From the NCBI RefSeq assembly GCF_015453285.1, contig NZ_JADLZT010000001.1, positions 62,001 through 126,000 on the forward strand: a DNA stretch of 64,000 bases, read 5' to 3'. Positions 10,137 through 17,929 of the stretch are shown one piece after another. This DNA comes from Lysobacter niastensis. GTDB taxonomy: Bacteria > Pseudomonadota > Gammaproteobacteria > Xanthomonadales > Xanthomonadaceae. The notes under the pieces were generated by a model. That model was not told the DNA's origin and made no database searches. It was given only the letters and a program-made list of their open reading frames with translations. A program made the translations under genes and the position numbers. Each line of letters begins with the position of its first letter. The stretch's first letter is position 1.

Positions 10137-11663
10137 TCAACCGAATTTGCGCATGGCCGGCCACACCTCGGCCCAGTCCATGCGCAGGTTGCGGCACAGG
10201 AAGACTTCCGGGTGGTCGCGGGTTTCCTCGTTCGGCACGTCGAATCGATTGCGGATGCGGGTGACCACCACACAGTCGGCAGGCGTGTCGGCCATGCCTT
10301 CGCGGTCGTCGCCGAGCACGATCACCGTCTGCGGCGATGTCATGCCATAGCCGCGGTACCAGTACGAGTTCACCGGGCTGATCGCCCGTGGAAGTCCGTA
10401 CTGTCGTCCGTACAGATTGATGGCGCCCGCCTCGCCGTAGTTGTTGGCGAAGATCGCGGTACGGGTGCGTTCCTCCGGCGTCAGGCAGGAGTAGATGCGC
10501 GCGACCTCAGCGACCAGGTCCTGCCAGCCGATCTGCTCGGCGAAGTTGTCGTGCGCGGCGCGGCTGATTCGCCAGCCGGTCGAATTGACCGGTGCCAGTT
10601 GCAGGCCGACGAGCCCGCTGCCCACCGCCATGGCGGCGATCCACAGCGAGAGCGTCACCGCGCCCAGACGCGACGTCCACAGGCGCAGCGGCCGGCGCGC
10701 CCGCAGCCAGCGCTCGGCTGCGACACATCCGGCCGCGACCAGCATCGGATAGGCCGGGGCGAGGTAGTACGCGCGCCCTTGGGCGAGCGCGAACAGCAGT
10801 AGCGGTACGGCGTACATCCAGGCCAGCGCGCGGTAGCGGCGGCCTTCGGGCGAGAGCACCAGCCAGCCCAGCCCGAGCAGCCACAACGGCAGCGCCAGCA
10901 AGCCGGCATTGCCGTAGAGCTGGCCCAGCAGGAAGCCGTCGGTGCGGCCGATGCGCATGTCGCGCGCGTGGATCGACTGCAGGAATTCCAGCGAGATGAA
11001 ATCGTGCTGCCACTGCCATAGTGCGTTCGGCAGGAACAGCAACAGCGACAGCGCCACCCCCATCCACAGCCACTGGCTGCGCAGGTGCGCGCGCAGCGGA
11101 GTGGCCAGCGTCGCGGCGACCACGCCGGCCACGCAGAACACCATCGTGTACTTGGTCAGCATGCCCAGGCCGATCGCCGCACCGATCGCCAGCCACCAGC
11201 GCGCATCGCCGCTGTTGCCCAGCCGCAGCACCAGCCAGGCCAGCAGCACCCACCACGCGTAGTCGACGCTGACGTACTGCATCAGCCCGCCGGCCACCAT
11301 CGAGAACGGCGCCAGCGCCGCGACGAGTCCCGTCACGATCTGTGCGCCGCGTCCGCCGCCCAACTCGCGTGCGATCAGGCCGGCCAGCACCACGCTGATG
11401 CTCTGTGCCAGCGCCGCGAACAGGCGGAAGCCCGTCAGCGACTCGCCGAACAGTTCCAGCGAGATGCGCCCCAATGCGGGTGTCAGCGGTGGATAGGCGA
11501 CATAACCCCAGGCCAGTTCGCGTGCGTCGTCGAGCAGCGCGAGTTCGTCGCGGTGGAATCCGTAGCGGGTGTTGGTGAAGAGGCGCAGGACCAGCAATGC
11601 GAAGGCGATCAGCGCGAGCCAGCGGATTTGGCTGGGCGGGCGAACGGACGGCATGGCCTGCAT
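10137..11663 (-). CDS. Glycosyltransferase family 39-like membrane protein
   Basis: 508-residue polytopic membrane protein, about ten to twelve hydrophobic helices, followed by a soluble C-terminal domain of about 130 residues. The first loop holds GFHRDELALLDDAR (acidic pair DE) and YVAYPPLTP, typical of GT-C/PMT-type transferases (ArnT and GT39 relatives) that move a sugar from a polyprenyl-phosphate donor. Acceptor unknown. Start at 11663 (MQAMPSV) is set by AGGAG seven bases upstream; a downstream ATG at 11654 is possible. Confidence 0.85.
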   Translation of the reverse strand: MQAMPSVRPPSQIRWLALIAFALLVLRLFTNTRYGFHRDELALLDDARELAWGYVAYPPLTPALGRISLELFGESLTGFRLFAALAQSISVVLAGLIARELGGGRGAQIVTGLVAALAPFSMVAGGLMQYVSVDYAWWVLLAWLVLRLGNSGDARWWLAIGAAIGLGMLTKYTMVFCVAGVVAATLATPLRAHLRSQWLWMGVALSLLLFLPNALWQWQHDFISLEFLQSIHARDMRIGRTDGFLLGQLYGNAGLLALPLWLLGLGWLVLSPEGRRYRALAWMYAVPLLLFALAQGRAYYLAPAYPMLVAAGCVAAERWLRARRPLRLWTSRLGAVTLSLWIAAMAVGSGLVGLQLAPVNSTGWRISRAAHDNFAEQIGWQDLVAEVARIYSCLTPEERTRTAIFANNYGEAGAINLYGRQYGLPRAISPVNSYWYRGYGMTSPQTVIVLGDDREGMADTPADCVVVTRIRNRFDVPNEETRDHPEVFLCRNLRMDWAEVWPAMRKFG

Positions 11664-11738
11664 CGGGTCGCTCCTGGCGGGGCGGCGCATGGGATGTGGC
11701 ATTAGGCACATCCCGCCCGCCCTCGCGCAATGTGCCGG

Positions 11739-12140
11739 CTAGGCGGACAGCGCGGGCACCGGCGTCGGCTGGCCGTGTGGATCCAGCGCGACCATCGTGA
11801 AGCGGCCGCGCGTGGCCAGGTCGGAGTCGCCGGAGAGCAGGTCCTCGCGGTACATCTCGACCTCGACCTGCATCGACGTGCGTCCGGTGGCGACCACTCG
11901 CGCGATGAGCTCGACCAGCGCGCCCTTGGGCACGGCGAGGTGGAAGTCGATCTGCTCCGAGCGAGCGGTCACGACCGTGCAACGCGAGTAGCGCGAAGCG
12001 GCGATGAAGGCGGCTTCGTCCATCCACGCCAGCGCCTGGCCGCCGAACAGCGTGCCCAGATGGTTGGTGTGGTCGGGGAAGACAATCTCTGTCATGCGCG
12101 CTTCGGTCGGGCGCGCTTCGATCGGGCGTGCCGCGCGCAC
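11739..12140 (-). CDS. Acyl-CoA thioesterase, YciA/ACOT hotdog family
   Basis: Single hotdog-domain thioesterase hydrolysing acyl-CoA. The diagnostic block TNHLGTLFGGQALAWMDEAAF lies about 25 residues from the N-terminus. Start is uncertain. The upstream ATG at 12221 would overlap nrdB and read through a palindromic repeat, so I reject it. GTG 12140, with AAGGA ten bases before, keeps the first beta strand (EARMTEIVF); ATG 12095 would remove part of it. With GTG the length is 133 residues, the family norm. Follows nrdB on the same strand. Confidence 0.82.
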   Translation of the reverse strand: MRAARPIEARPTEARMTEIVFPDHTNHLGTLFGGQALAWMDEAAFIAASRYSRCTVVTARSEQIDFHLAVPKGALVELIARVVATGRTSMQVEVEMYREDLLSGDSDLATRGRFTMVALDPHGQPTPVPALSA

Positions 12141-12155
12141 GCCTTTGATGTCCTT

Positions 12156-12187
12156 GCTCCCTTCCCCCGCAGGCGGGAGAGGGAGCA
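12156..12187. repeat. REP-like hairpin downstream of nrdB
   Basis: Imperfect hairpin with GCTCCCTTCCCCCG pairing CGGGAGAGGGAGC around a short loop. It is a common dispersed intergenic palindrome in Xanthomonadaceae and sits between the nrdB stop and the thioesterase start, where it could moderate read-through or stabilise nrdB mRNA. Confidence 0.7.
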
Positions 12188-12207
12188 CAGCAGCGGACGA
12201 AGCCGCA

Positions 12208-13227
12208 TCAGAACGCGGCATCGAACGCCACCTCGCCCTGTACGCCGACCTGGTAGGCTGACACGCGGCGCTCGAAGAAGTTGGTCACTTCCTGCACATC
12301 CTGCAGGTCCATGAAGGCGAACGGGTTGGTCGCACCGAAATGCTTCGGCATGCCCAGTTGCGCCAGGCGCTGGTCGGCGCAGTACTGCAGGTACTGGCGC
12401 ATGTCCTTCGGCGAAAGGCCGGCGACGCCGCCCGACAGCACGTCCTGGGCGAACTGCATCTCGCACTCGACGGCCTCCTCCAGCATCTGCACGACTTCGC
12501 GCGCCAGTTCGTCGTCGAACAGCCCCGGCTCCTCGGACCGCGCGGTCCTGATCACCTCGAACGCGAAGGCCATGTGGCAGCTCTCGTCGCGGAACACCCA
12601 GTTGGTGCCCGAGGCCAGCCCGTGCAGCAGGCCGCGCGAGCGCAGGTAATAGACGTAGGCGAACGCGGCAAAGAAGAACAGGCCCTCGATGCAGCAGGCG
12701 AAGCAGATCAGGTTGAGCAGGAAACGGCGCCGCTGCTGCGTCGTCTCGATGCGCGACAAGTCCTGGATCGAGTCGATCCACTTGAAGCAGAACTCGGCCT
12801 TGGCGCGGATCGATGGAATGTTCTCGACGGCGTCGAACGCCTTGGCGCGCGCAACCGGGTCGGGCAGGTAGGTGTCGAGCAGGGTGAGGTAGAACTGCAC
12901 GTGCAGCGCTTCCTCGTATAGCTGGCGCGACAGGTACATCCGCGCCTCGGGTGCGTTGATGTGCTGGTAGAGGTTCAGCACCAGGTTGTTGGCGACGATG
13001 CTGTCGCCGGTGGCGAAGAACGCCACCAGCCGCTCGATCAGGTGCCGCTCGGCCGGCCCGAGCTTGTGCTTGAGGTCGTTGACGTCCAGCGAGAAGTCGA
13101 CTTCCTCGACGGTCCAGGTATTGCGGATCGCGTCGCGGTACATCTCGTAGAACTGCGGATAGCGCATCGGCCGCAGGGTCAGGTCGAAGCCGGGATCGAG
13201 CAGGCGCGAGGCAGGTTGTGCGGACAT
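12208..13227 (-). CDS. nrdB: Class Ia ribonucleotide reductase, beta subunit
   Basis: 339-residue R2 subunit carrying the diiron-tyrosyl radical. Metal ligands and radical site are visible: Asp in FFATGDSIV, the EALHVQFY block (Glu, His three later, radical Tyr seven later), a second Glu in CCIEGLFFF and DESCHMAF (Glu and His). The C-terminus VQGEVAFDAAF provides the R1-docking tail. Transcribed with nrdA, 211 bases upstream; the gap holds two inverted repeats but no clear terminator. Confidence 0.96.
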   Translation of the reverse strand: MSAQPASRLLDPGFDLTLRPMRYPQFYEMYRDAIRNTWTVEEVDFSLDVNDLKHKLGPAERHLIERLVAFFATGDSIVANNLVLNLYQHINAPEARMYLSRQLYEEALHVQFYLTLLDTYLPDPVARAKAFDAVENIPSIRAKAEFCFKWIDSIQDLSRIETTQQRRRFLLNLICFACCIEGLFFFAAFAYVYYLRSRGLLHGLASGTNWVFRDESCHMAFAFEVIRTARSEEPGLFDDELAREVVQMLEEAVECEMQFAQDVLSGGVAGLSPKDMRQYLQYCADQRLAQLGMPKHFGATNPFAFMDLQDVQEVTNFFERRVSAYQVGVQGEVAFDAAF

Positions 13228-13254
13228 GGGCGTCTCTTCTGGATGAGGACCTTG

Positions 13255-13319
13255 CCCTTCAGCGGCGGGCGGCTCTGGGCTCGGGGGAGGGAGGAGCCAC
13301 GACGACCGCCGCTGAAGGG
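13255..13319. repeat. Long inverted repeat between nrdA and nrdB
   Basis: Perfect 14-bp arms CCCTTCAGCGGCGG (13255-13268) and CCGCCGCTGAAGGG (13306-13319), 37 bases apart, shortly upstream of nrdB. In the nrdAB transcript this would fold as a large hairpin near the nrdB leader. Confidence 0.8.
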
Positions 13320-13347
13320 AAGGAATAGGGTGCTGTCAGATCGATCT

Positions 13348-13370
13348 CTTCTCCCGCACTGCGGGAGAAG
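13348..13370. repeat. REP-like palindrome in nrdA-nrdB spacer
   Basis: Perfect 10-bp stem CTTCTCCCGC / GCGGGAGAAG with a three-base loop, followed by the GTGCCCGAAAGGCG tail that marks the common Xanthomonadaceae dispersed repeat. It lies inside the nrd operon and probably acts as an RNA stability or partial termination element. Confidence 0.78.
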
Positions 13371-13438
13371 GTGCCCGAAAGGCGAATGAGGGCGCGTTGG
13401 CGGTTACCAAAAACGCCTTCACCCCAAGGCGAAGCGCC

Positions 13439-15916
13439 TCATTGGCACGCCTCGCAGGCCTCCGGGTTCTCCAGTGAGCAGGCGACGGCTTCGGTTGGCG
13501 TGTACTCGGGCTTCGGCGCCTGCGCAGCGCTGCTGCTCACCGTGGTCTTGGCGATCTTCGTCGCCGGCCGCGAACGCAGGTAATAGGTCGTCTTGAGACC
13601 CTTCTTCCAGGCGTACATGTACATCGACGACAGCTGGCCGATGTTCGGGCTCTCGATGAAGAGGTTCAGCGACTGGCTCTGGTCGATGAAGGCGCCGCGG
13701 TCGGCGGCCATGTCGATCAGCGAACGCATCGGCAGTTCCCACGCTGTGCGGTACACCTGGCGCAGCGATTCCGGAATCTGCTCGATGCCCTGGATCGAAC
13801 CTTCGGCCATCTTGATGCGATCGCGCAGTTCCGGCGTCCACAGGCCCAGCGTCTTCAGCTCCTCGGCCAGGTAGCGGTTGACCACGAGGAAGTCGCCCGA
13901 CAGCGTCTCGCGCTTGAACAGGTTCGACACCTGCGGCTCGATGCACTCGTAGCAGCCGGCGATCGAAGCGATCGTCGCGGTCGGGGCGATCGCGATCAGC
14001 AGCGAGTTGCGCAGGCCGTGCTCGCGGATGCGTGCACGCAGGCCGTCCCAGCGTTCCGCGTCTTCCGGCGACACGCCCCAGACCTCGAACTGCAGCTCGC
14101 CCTGCGCGGCGCGGGTGTCCTCGAAGCCGGGGTGGCGGCCGCGTTCCAGTGCGAGTTCATTGGAAGCCGACAACGCGTGGAAATAGATGGCCTCGGCGAT
14201 CTTGCGCGAAAGGGTGCGTGCCAGCTCGGAGTCGAACGGCAGGCGCAGCTTGAAGAACACGTCCTGCAGGCCCATCACGCCCAGGCCGACCGGGCGCCAC
14301 TTGAGGTTGGCGCGACGCGCGGTCTCGATCGGGTAGTAGTTGAGGTCGATGACGCGATCGAGCTGGCGCACCGCAAGGCGCACCGTCTCGGCCAGCTTGT
14401 CGAAATCGAAGCGTCCGGCCTCGCCGTGCACCGGGCCTTCCTCGAACAGCTCCACGTGATGGGAGAGGTTGATCGAGCCGAGATTGCACACCGCCGTCTC
14501 GTCCTGCGAGGTGACCTCCAGGATCTCGGTGCACAGGTTCGACAGGTGCACCACGTTGCCGTCGCGCAGCGTCTGGTTGCAGGCGCGGTTGGATTTGTCC
14601 TTGAAGTTCATCCAGCCGTTGCCGGTCTGCGCCAGCGTGCGCATCATCCGCGCGTACAGCTCGCGTGCCTTGACCTGCCTGGTCGCCCCGCCGGCTGCTT
14701 CGGCGGCGCGGTACGCGCGATCGAACGACTCGCCCCAGAGGTCGGTCAGCTGCGGCACCTTGGCCGGGTCGAACAGCGACCAGTCGCCGTCGGCTTCGAC
14801 GCGGCGCATGAACTCGTCCGGGATCCAGTTGGCCAGGTTGAGGTTGTGCGTGCGGCGCGCCTCGTCGCCGGTGTTGTCGCGCAGCTCCATGAACTCTTCG
14901 ATGTCGGCATGCCACGGCTCCAGGTACACACACGCCGCGCCCTTGCGCTTGCCGCCCTGGTTGACCGCCGCGACCGAGGCATCCAGCGTCTTCAGCCACG
15001 GCACGATGCCGTTGGACAGGCCGTTGGTCGAACGGATCAGCGAGCCGCGCGAGCGGATGCGCGTGTACGACAGGCCGATGCCGCCGCTGAACTTGCTCAG
15101 CTTGGCCACGTCCATGTAGCGCTTGTAGATGCTCTCCAGCGAGTCTTCCGGCGAGTCGAGCAGGAAGCAGCTCGACAACTGCTCGTGGGTGGTGCCGGAG
15201 TTGAACAGCGTCGGCGAGCTCGGGATGTAATCCAGCTGCGCCATGCGGCGGTACAGCGCCAGCGTGTCGCCCACGTCCTCGCTGAGCGCGCAGGCGATGC
15301 GCAGGAAGAACTGCTGCGGCGTCTCGATCACCGTGCGCGCGGTCGGATGGCGCAGCAGGTAGCGGTCGTAGAGCGTACGCAGGCCGAAGTAGTCGAAGCG
15401 CGCGTTGAGCGAATGGTCGATGGCATCGTTGAGCTTGCGCGCGTTGGCCTGTACGAACGCGAGCAGACGGTCGTTGATCAGGCCCAGTTCGTGCCCGCGC
15501 TGCACCGATTGCGAGAAAGCGTGGATCTCGATGCCGGCGACTTCCTTCTCGATCACGCCGGCCAGCAGGCGCGCGGCGAGACGGCCGTACTCGGGTTCCT
15601 CCGCGGTCAGCAGCGCGGCGGTGCGGATCGACAGTTCGTCGAGCTCGCGCGTGGTCGCGCCGTCGTACAGGCCAGAGATGGTGCGGGTCGCCACGCGCAT
15701 CGGGTCGACCGCGAACAGCCCTTCGCAGTTGCGAGTCACCGCGCGCACGATCTTGTTGAGGTCGACCGGTTCGCGGCGGCCGCTGCGCTTGGTCACCGTC
15801 ATCGTCAGGTTGGCGGCGGGCGGGGTCAGGGCGAAGCCGCCGGCCGGTGCGGGGTCGGTCGAGGCAGGTTGCGTGGAAGTGGCCGCTGCGAGGGGCGCTT
15901 CGGTAATGACGGTCAT
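13439..15916 (-). CDS. nrdA: Class Ia ribonucleotide reductase, alpha subunit
   Basis: 825-residue R1 subunit reducing ribonucleoside diphosphates. N-terminal ATP-cone (TKRSGRREPVDLNKIVRAVTRN) gives dATP feedback. Active-site residues: Cys in LSSCFLLDS, Cys and Glu in NLCTEI, Cys in AVCNLGSINL. The C-terminal cysteine pair CEACQ receives electrons. Start ATG 15916 has GGAG about nine bases before; the frame is open farther up through the riboswitch, but that is not coding. Controlled by the promoter, NrdR-like boxes and cobalamin riboswitch upstream. Confidence 0.95.
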   Translation of the reverse strand: MTVITEAPLAAATSTQPASTDPAPAGGFALTPPAANLTMTVTKRSGRREPVDLNKIVRAVTRNCEGLFAVDPMRVATRTISGLYDGATTRELDELSIRTAALLTAEEPEYGRLAARLLAGVIEKEVAGIEIHAFSQSVQRGHELGLINDRLLAFVQANARKLNDAIDHSLNARFDYFGLRTLYDRYLLRHPTARTVIETPQQFFLRIACALSEDVGDTLALYRRMAQLDYIPSSPTLFNSGTTHEQLSSCFLLDSPEDSLESIYKRYMDVAKLSKFSGGIGLSYTRIRSRGSLIRSTNGLSNGIVPWLKTLDASVAAVNQGGKRKGAACVYLEPWHADIEEFMELRDNTGDEARRTHNLNLANWIPDEFMRRVEADGDWSLFDPAKVPQLTDLWGESFDRAYRAAEAAGGATRQVKARELYARMMRTLAQTGNGWMNFKDKSNRACNQTLRDGNVVHLSNLCTEILEVTSQDETAVCNLGSINLSHHVELFEEGPVHGEAGRFDFDKLAETVRLAVRQLDRVIDLNYYPIETARRANLKWRPVGLGVMGLQDVFFKLRLPFDSELARTLSRKIAEAIYFHALSASNELALERGRHPGFEDTRAAQGELQFEVWGVSPEDAERWDGLRARIREHGLRNSLLIAIAPTATIASIAGCYECIEPQVSNLFKRETLSGDFLVVNRYLAEELKTLGLWTPELRDRIKMAEGSIQGIEQIPESLRQVYRTAWELPMRSLIDMAADRGAFIDQSQSLNLFIESPNIGQLSSMYMYAWKKGLKTTYYLRSRPATKIAKTTVSSSAAQAPKPEYTPTEAVACSLENPEACEACQ

Positions 15917-16173
15917 GGTGGCGGACTCCGGTGCGTGGGCGCACGGCTCGTCGTCCTTCCCTCGAAGGGCGACGCGCGGAGATGCGGACGCACCGGCGGC
16001 AACATCACCGACGGCACGGCCACGCCCCCGCGGGCGCGGAGTCCGGAGATTGAGATCAAGGCGTCGCGCAGCCCGAGACGGGCGCAGGCGGTCGTTCCGC
16101 CCGTTCGCGACACCGACCGTCTTCCCTCCGAAGACTCGCTGGCCGGTCACCGCGCGGTGTGCAACGCGCGGCT

Positions 16174-16336
16174 GTCGGCAGGTCTTCGGACTCGGGACAT
16201 GACGTGCACTGCGTGCTGCGTCGCCTACCGGAGGCCGCTTCCCAGGCGCGTCGCGCCCAGTGCCATGGCCACCTTCGTTTCCCATACCGCTGCGGGGCAG
16301 TGCTGGATTTCCACCAGCTTCCCGTTTTAAGCCGAC
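16174..16336 (-). promoter_or_regulatory. Cobalamin (B12) riboswitch upstream of nrdA
   Basis: Read on the minus strand, the conserved blocks of the adenosylcobalamin aptamer occur in order: P1 strand GTCGGC (16336-16331), GGGAAGCTGGTGGAAATCC, GCACTGCCCCGCAGCGGTA, CACTGGG...CTGGGAAG, AGTCCGAAGACCTGCC, closing with P1 partner GCCGAC (16179-16174). Between the aptamer and nrdA are about 257 bases of leader with several GC-rich hairpins; a later GTCGGT could compete for the P1 3' strand. Known biology: B12 riboswitches shut off B12-independent isoenzymes when cobalamin is available. Confidence 0.93.
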
Positions 16337-16356
16337 CGCGAGGCCGGCACCGACGG

Positions 16357-16404
16357 CCACAACATAGTGGGGGTCGTCTGATCCGTCAACGCTAAATATT
16401 GTGG
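16357..16404 (-). promoter_or_regulatory. nrdA promoter with two NrdR-like boxes
   Basis: Minus-strand promoter: -35 TTGACG (16389-16384), 17-base spacer, -10 TATGTT (16366-16361). Two 16-base boxes fit the NrdR consensus core CwAtATaTwG: 16389-16404 (core CAATATTTAG on the minus strand, 9 of 10) just upstream of the -35, and 16357-16372 (core CAACATAGTG on the plus strand, 8 of 10) over the -10. Starts are 32 bases apart, three helical turns, the usual tandem spacing. Transcription would begin near 16354, just ahead of the riboswitch. Confidence 0.75.
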
Positions 16405-16530
16405 ATAACTCGTGAAGGCGGCCGTGGTGCGATTTGCCGAGCAGGCGCGCGGACGGGACAATACGCGCCCTCGCCGCGGCCGCTGCCGCCGCGCAGCGCC
16501 CCCTTCTCATCGCAAAAGACGGAACCGCCC

Positions 16531-17706
16531 ATGTCCATCCTCCGCATGTCCGACCTCGACCTCGCCGGCAAGCGCGTGCTGATCCGCGAAGACCTCAACG
16601 TGCCGATCGACGATGGCCGCATCACTTCCGAGCAGCGCATCACCGCGGCACTGCCGACGATGAAGCTGGCGTTGGAGAAGGGCGCCGCCGTGATGGTGAC
16701 CTCGCACCTGGGGCGCCCGAAGGAAGGCACCTGGACGCAGGAGGATTCGCTGGCGCCGGTCGCCAAGCGCCTGTCCGAACTGCTGGGCATCGAGGTGCCG
16801 CTGGTGAAGGACTGGGTCGACGGCGTCGACGTGAAGCCGGGCCAGCTGGTGCTGCTCGAGAACTGCCGCATGAACGTCGGCGAAGGCAAGGACGACGAGG
16901 CGCTGTCGAAGAAGTACGCCGCCCTGTGCGACGTCTTCGTCATGGACGCGTTCGGCACCGCGCACCGCGCGCAGGCCTCCACGCACGGCGCGATCCGCCA
17001 CGCCAAGGTCGCTGCCGGTGGCCCGCTGCTGATGGCCGAACTCGACGCGCTGGCCAAGGCGCTCGACAACCCGGCGCGTCCGCTGCTGGCGATCGTCGCC
17101 GGCTCCAAGGTGTCGACCAAGCTGGAGTTGCTGTCGTCGCTGGTGTCGAAGGTCGACCAGCTGATCGTCGGCGGCGGCATCGCCAACACCTTCATCGCCG
17201 CGATGGGCCATGGCGTCGGCAAGTCGCTGGTCGAGACCGACCTGATCGACACCGCGAAGAAGATCATGGCCGACGCCAAGGCGCGTGGCGCCGACATCCC
17301 GGTGCCGGTGGACGTCGTTGTCGCCCCGGCGTTCGCCGCCGATGCACCGGCCACCGTCAAGGCCGTCGATGCCGTCGGCGCGGACGACATGATCCTCGAC
17401 ATCGGCCCGAAGACCGCCGAGCAGTACGCCGAGCTGATCAGGAAGGCCGGCACCGTGGTGTGGAACGGCCCGGTCGGCGTGTTCGAGTTCGACGCGTTCG
17501 GCAAGGGCACCGAGACGCTCGCTCGCGCGATCGCCGCGAGCAAGGCGTTCTCGATCGCCGGCGGCGGCGACACGCTGGCCGCGGTCGACAAGTACGGCAT
17601 CGAACGCGACGTGTCGTACATCTCCACCGGCGGCGGTGCGTTCCTGGAGTTCCTCGAGGGCAAGGAATTGCCGGCGGTCGCCGCGCTGAAGCAGCGCGCC
17701 GGCTGA
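16531..17706 (+). CDS. pgk: Phosphoglycerate kinase
   Basis: 391-residue glycolytic kinase making ATP from 1,3-bisphosphoglycerate. Substrate-binding [13 protein letters not shown] and [11 protein letters not shown]-type motif ([12 protein letters not shown]), and the C-terminal nucleotide loop [13 protein letters not shown] are all present. Start ATG 16531; the frame is open upstream but that stretch overlaps the divergent nrd control region. Followed by a strong terminator and then pyk. Confidence 0.98.
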   Translation: MSILRMSDLDLAGKRVLIREDLNVPIDDGRITSEQRITAALPTMKLALEKGAAVMVTSHLGRPKEGTWTQEDSLAPVAKRLSELLGIEVPLVKDWVDGVDVKPGQLVLLENCRMNVGEGKDDEALSKKYAALCDVFVMDAFGTAHRAQASTHGAIRHAKVAAGGPLLMAELDALAKALDNPARPLLAIVAGSKVSTKLELLSSLVSKVDQLIVGGGIANTFIAAMGHGVGKSLVETDLIDTAKKIMADAKARGADIPVPVDVVVAPAFAADAPATVKAVDAVGADDMILDIGPKTAEQYAELIRKAGTVVWNGPVGVFEFDAFGKGTETLARAIAASKAFSIAGGGDTLAAVDKYGIERDVSYISTGGGAFLEFLEGKELPAVAALKQRAG

Positions 17707-17730
17707 TCCGAAGCCGCGAAGAGTGATCTC

Positions 17731-17766
17731 GATCAGCCCCGCTTCGGCGGGGCTGATCTGCTTTTT
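17731..17766 (+). terminator. Rho-independent terminator after pgk
   Basis: Perfect 12-bp stem GATCAGCCCCGC / GCGGGGCTGATC with a stable TTCG tetraloop, followed by TGCTTTTT. Confidence 0.93.
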
Positions 17767-17854
17767 GGGTGGGCCGCCAGCCCCATCTTGGCGGGGTGGT
17801 CTGTTTTTCGACGGTGTATTTCAGACCACTTGCGCGGATGTGCCGAGGTACGGA

Positions 17855-17878
17855 CGGATTGAATGCGTATTCAATCCG
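17855..17878. promoter_or_regulatory. Perfect palindrome upstream of pyk
   Basis: CGGATTGAAT (17855-17864), GCGT, ATTCAATCCG (17869-17878): perfect 10-bp arms around four bases, 52 bases before the pyk ATG. It is unusually AT-rich for this genome and shaped like an operator for a dimeric repressor. No regulator is identified. Confidence 0.55.
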
Positions 17879-17929
17879 AATGCATGGAGAGCTGTGCTAG
17901 CGTCGGGGGGTTCAAAGGACCTGCACTCG

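Noticed and set aside
12141-12221. Longer thioesterase N-terminus from ATG 12221
   Set aside because: It runs through a REP-like palindrome and overlaps nrdB; the added residues match nothing in the family.
14018-16330. Plus-strand open frame over nrdA and the riboswitch
   Set aside because: Antisense shadow; the riboswitch and nrdA explain the sequence.
15917-16510. In-frame N-terminal extension of nrdA
   Set aside because: It would translate the cobalamin aptamer and promoter. NrdA homology begins at the ATG at 15916.
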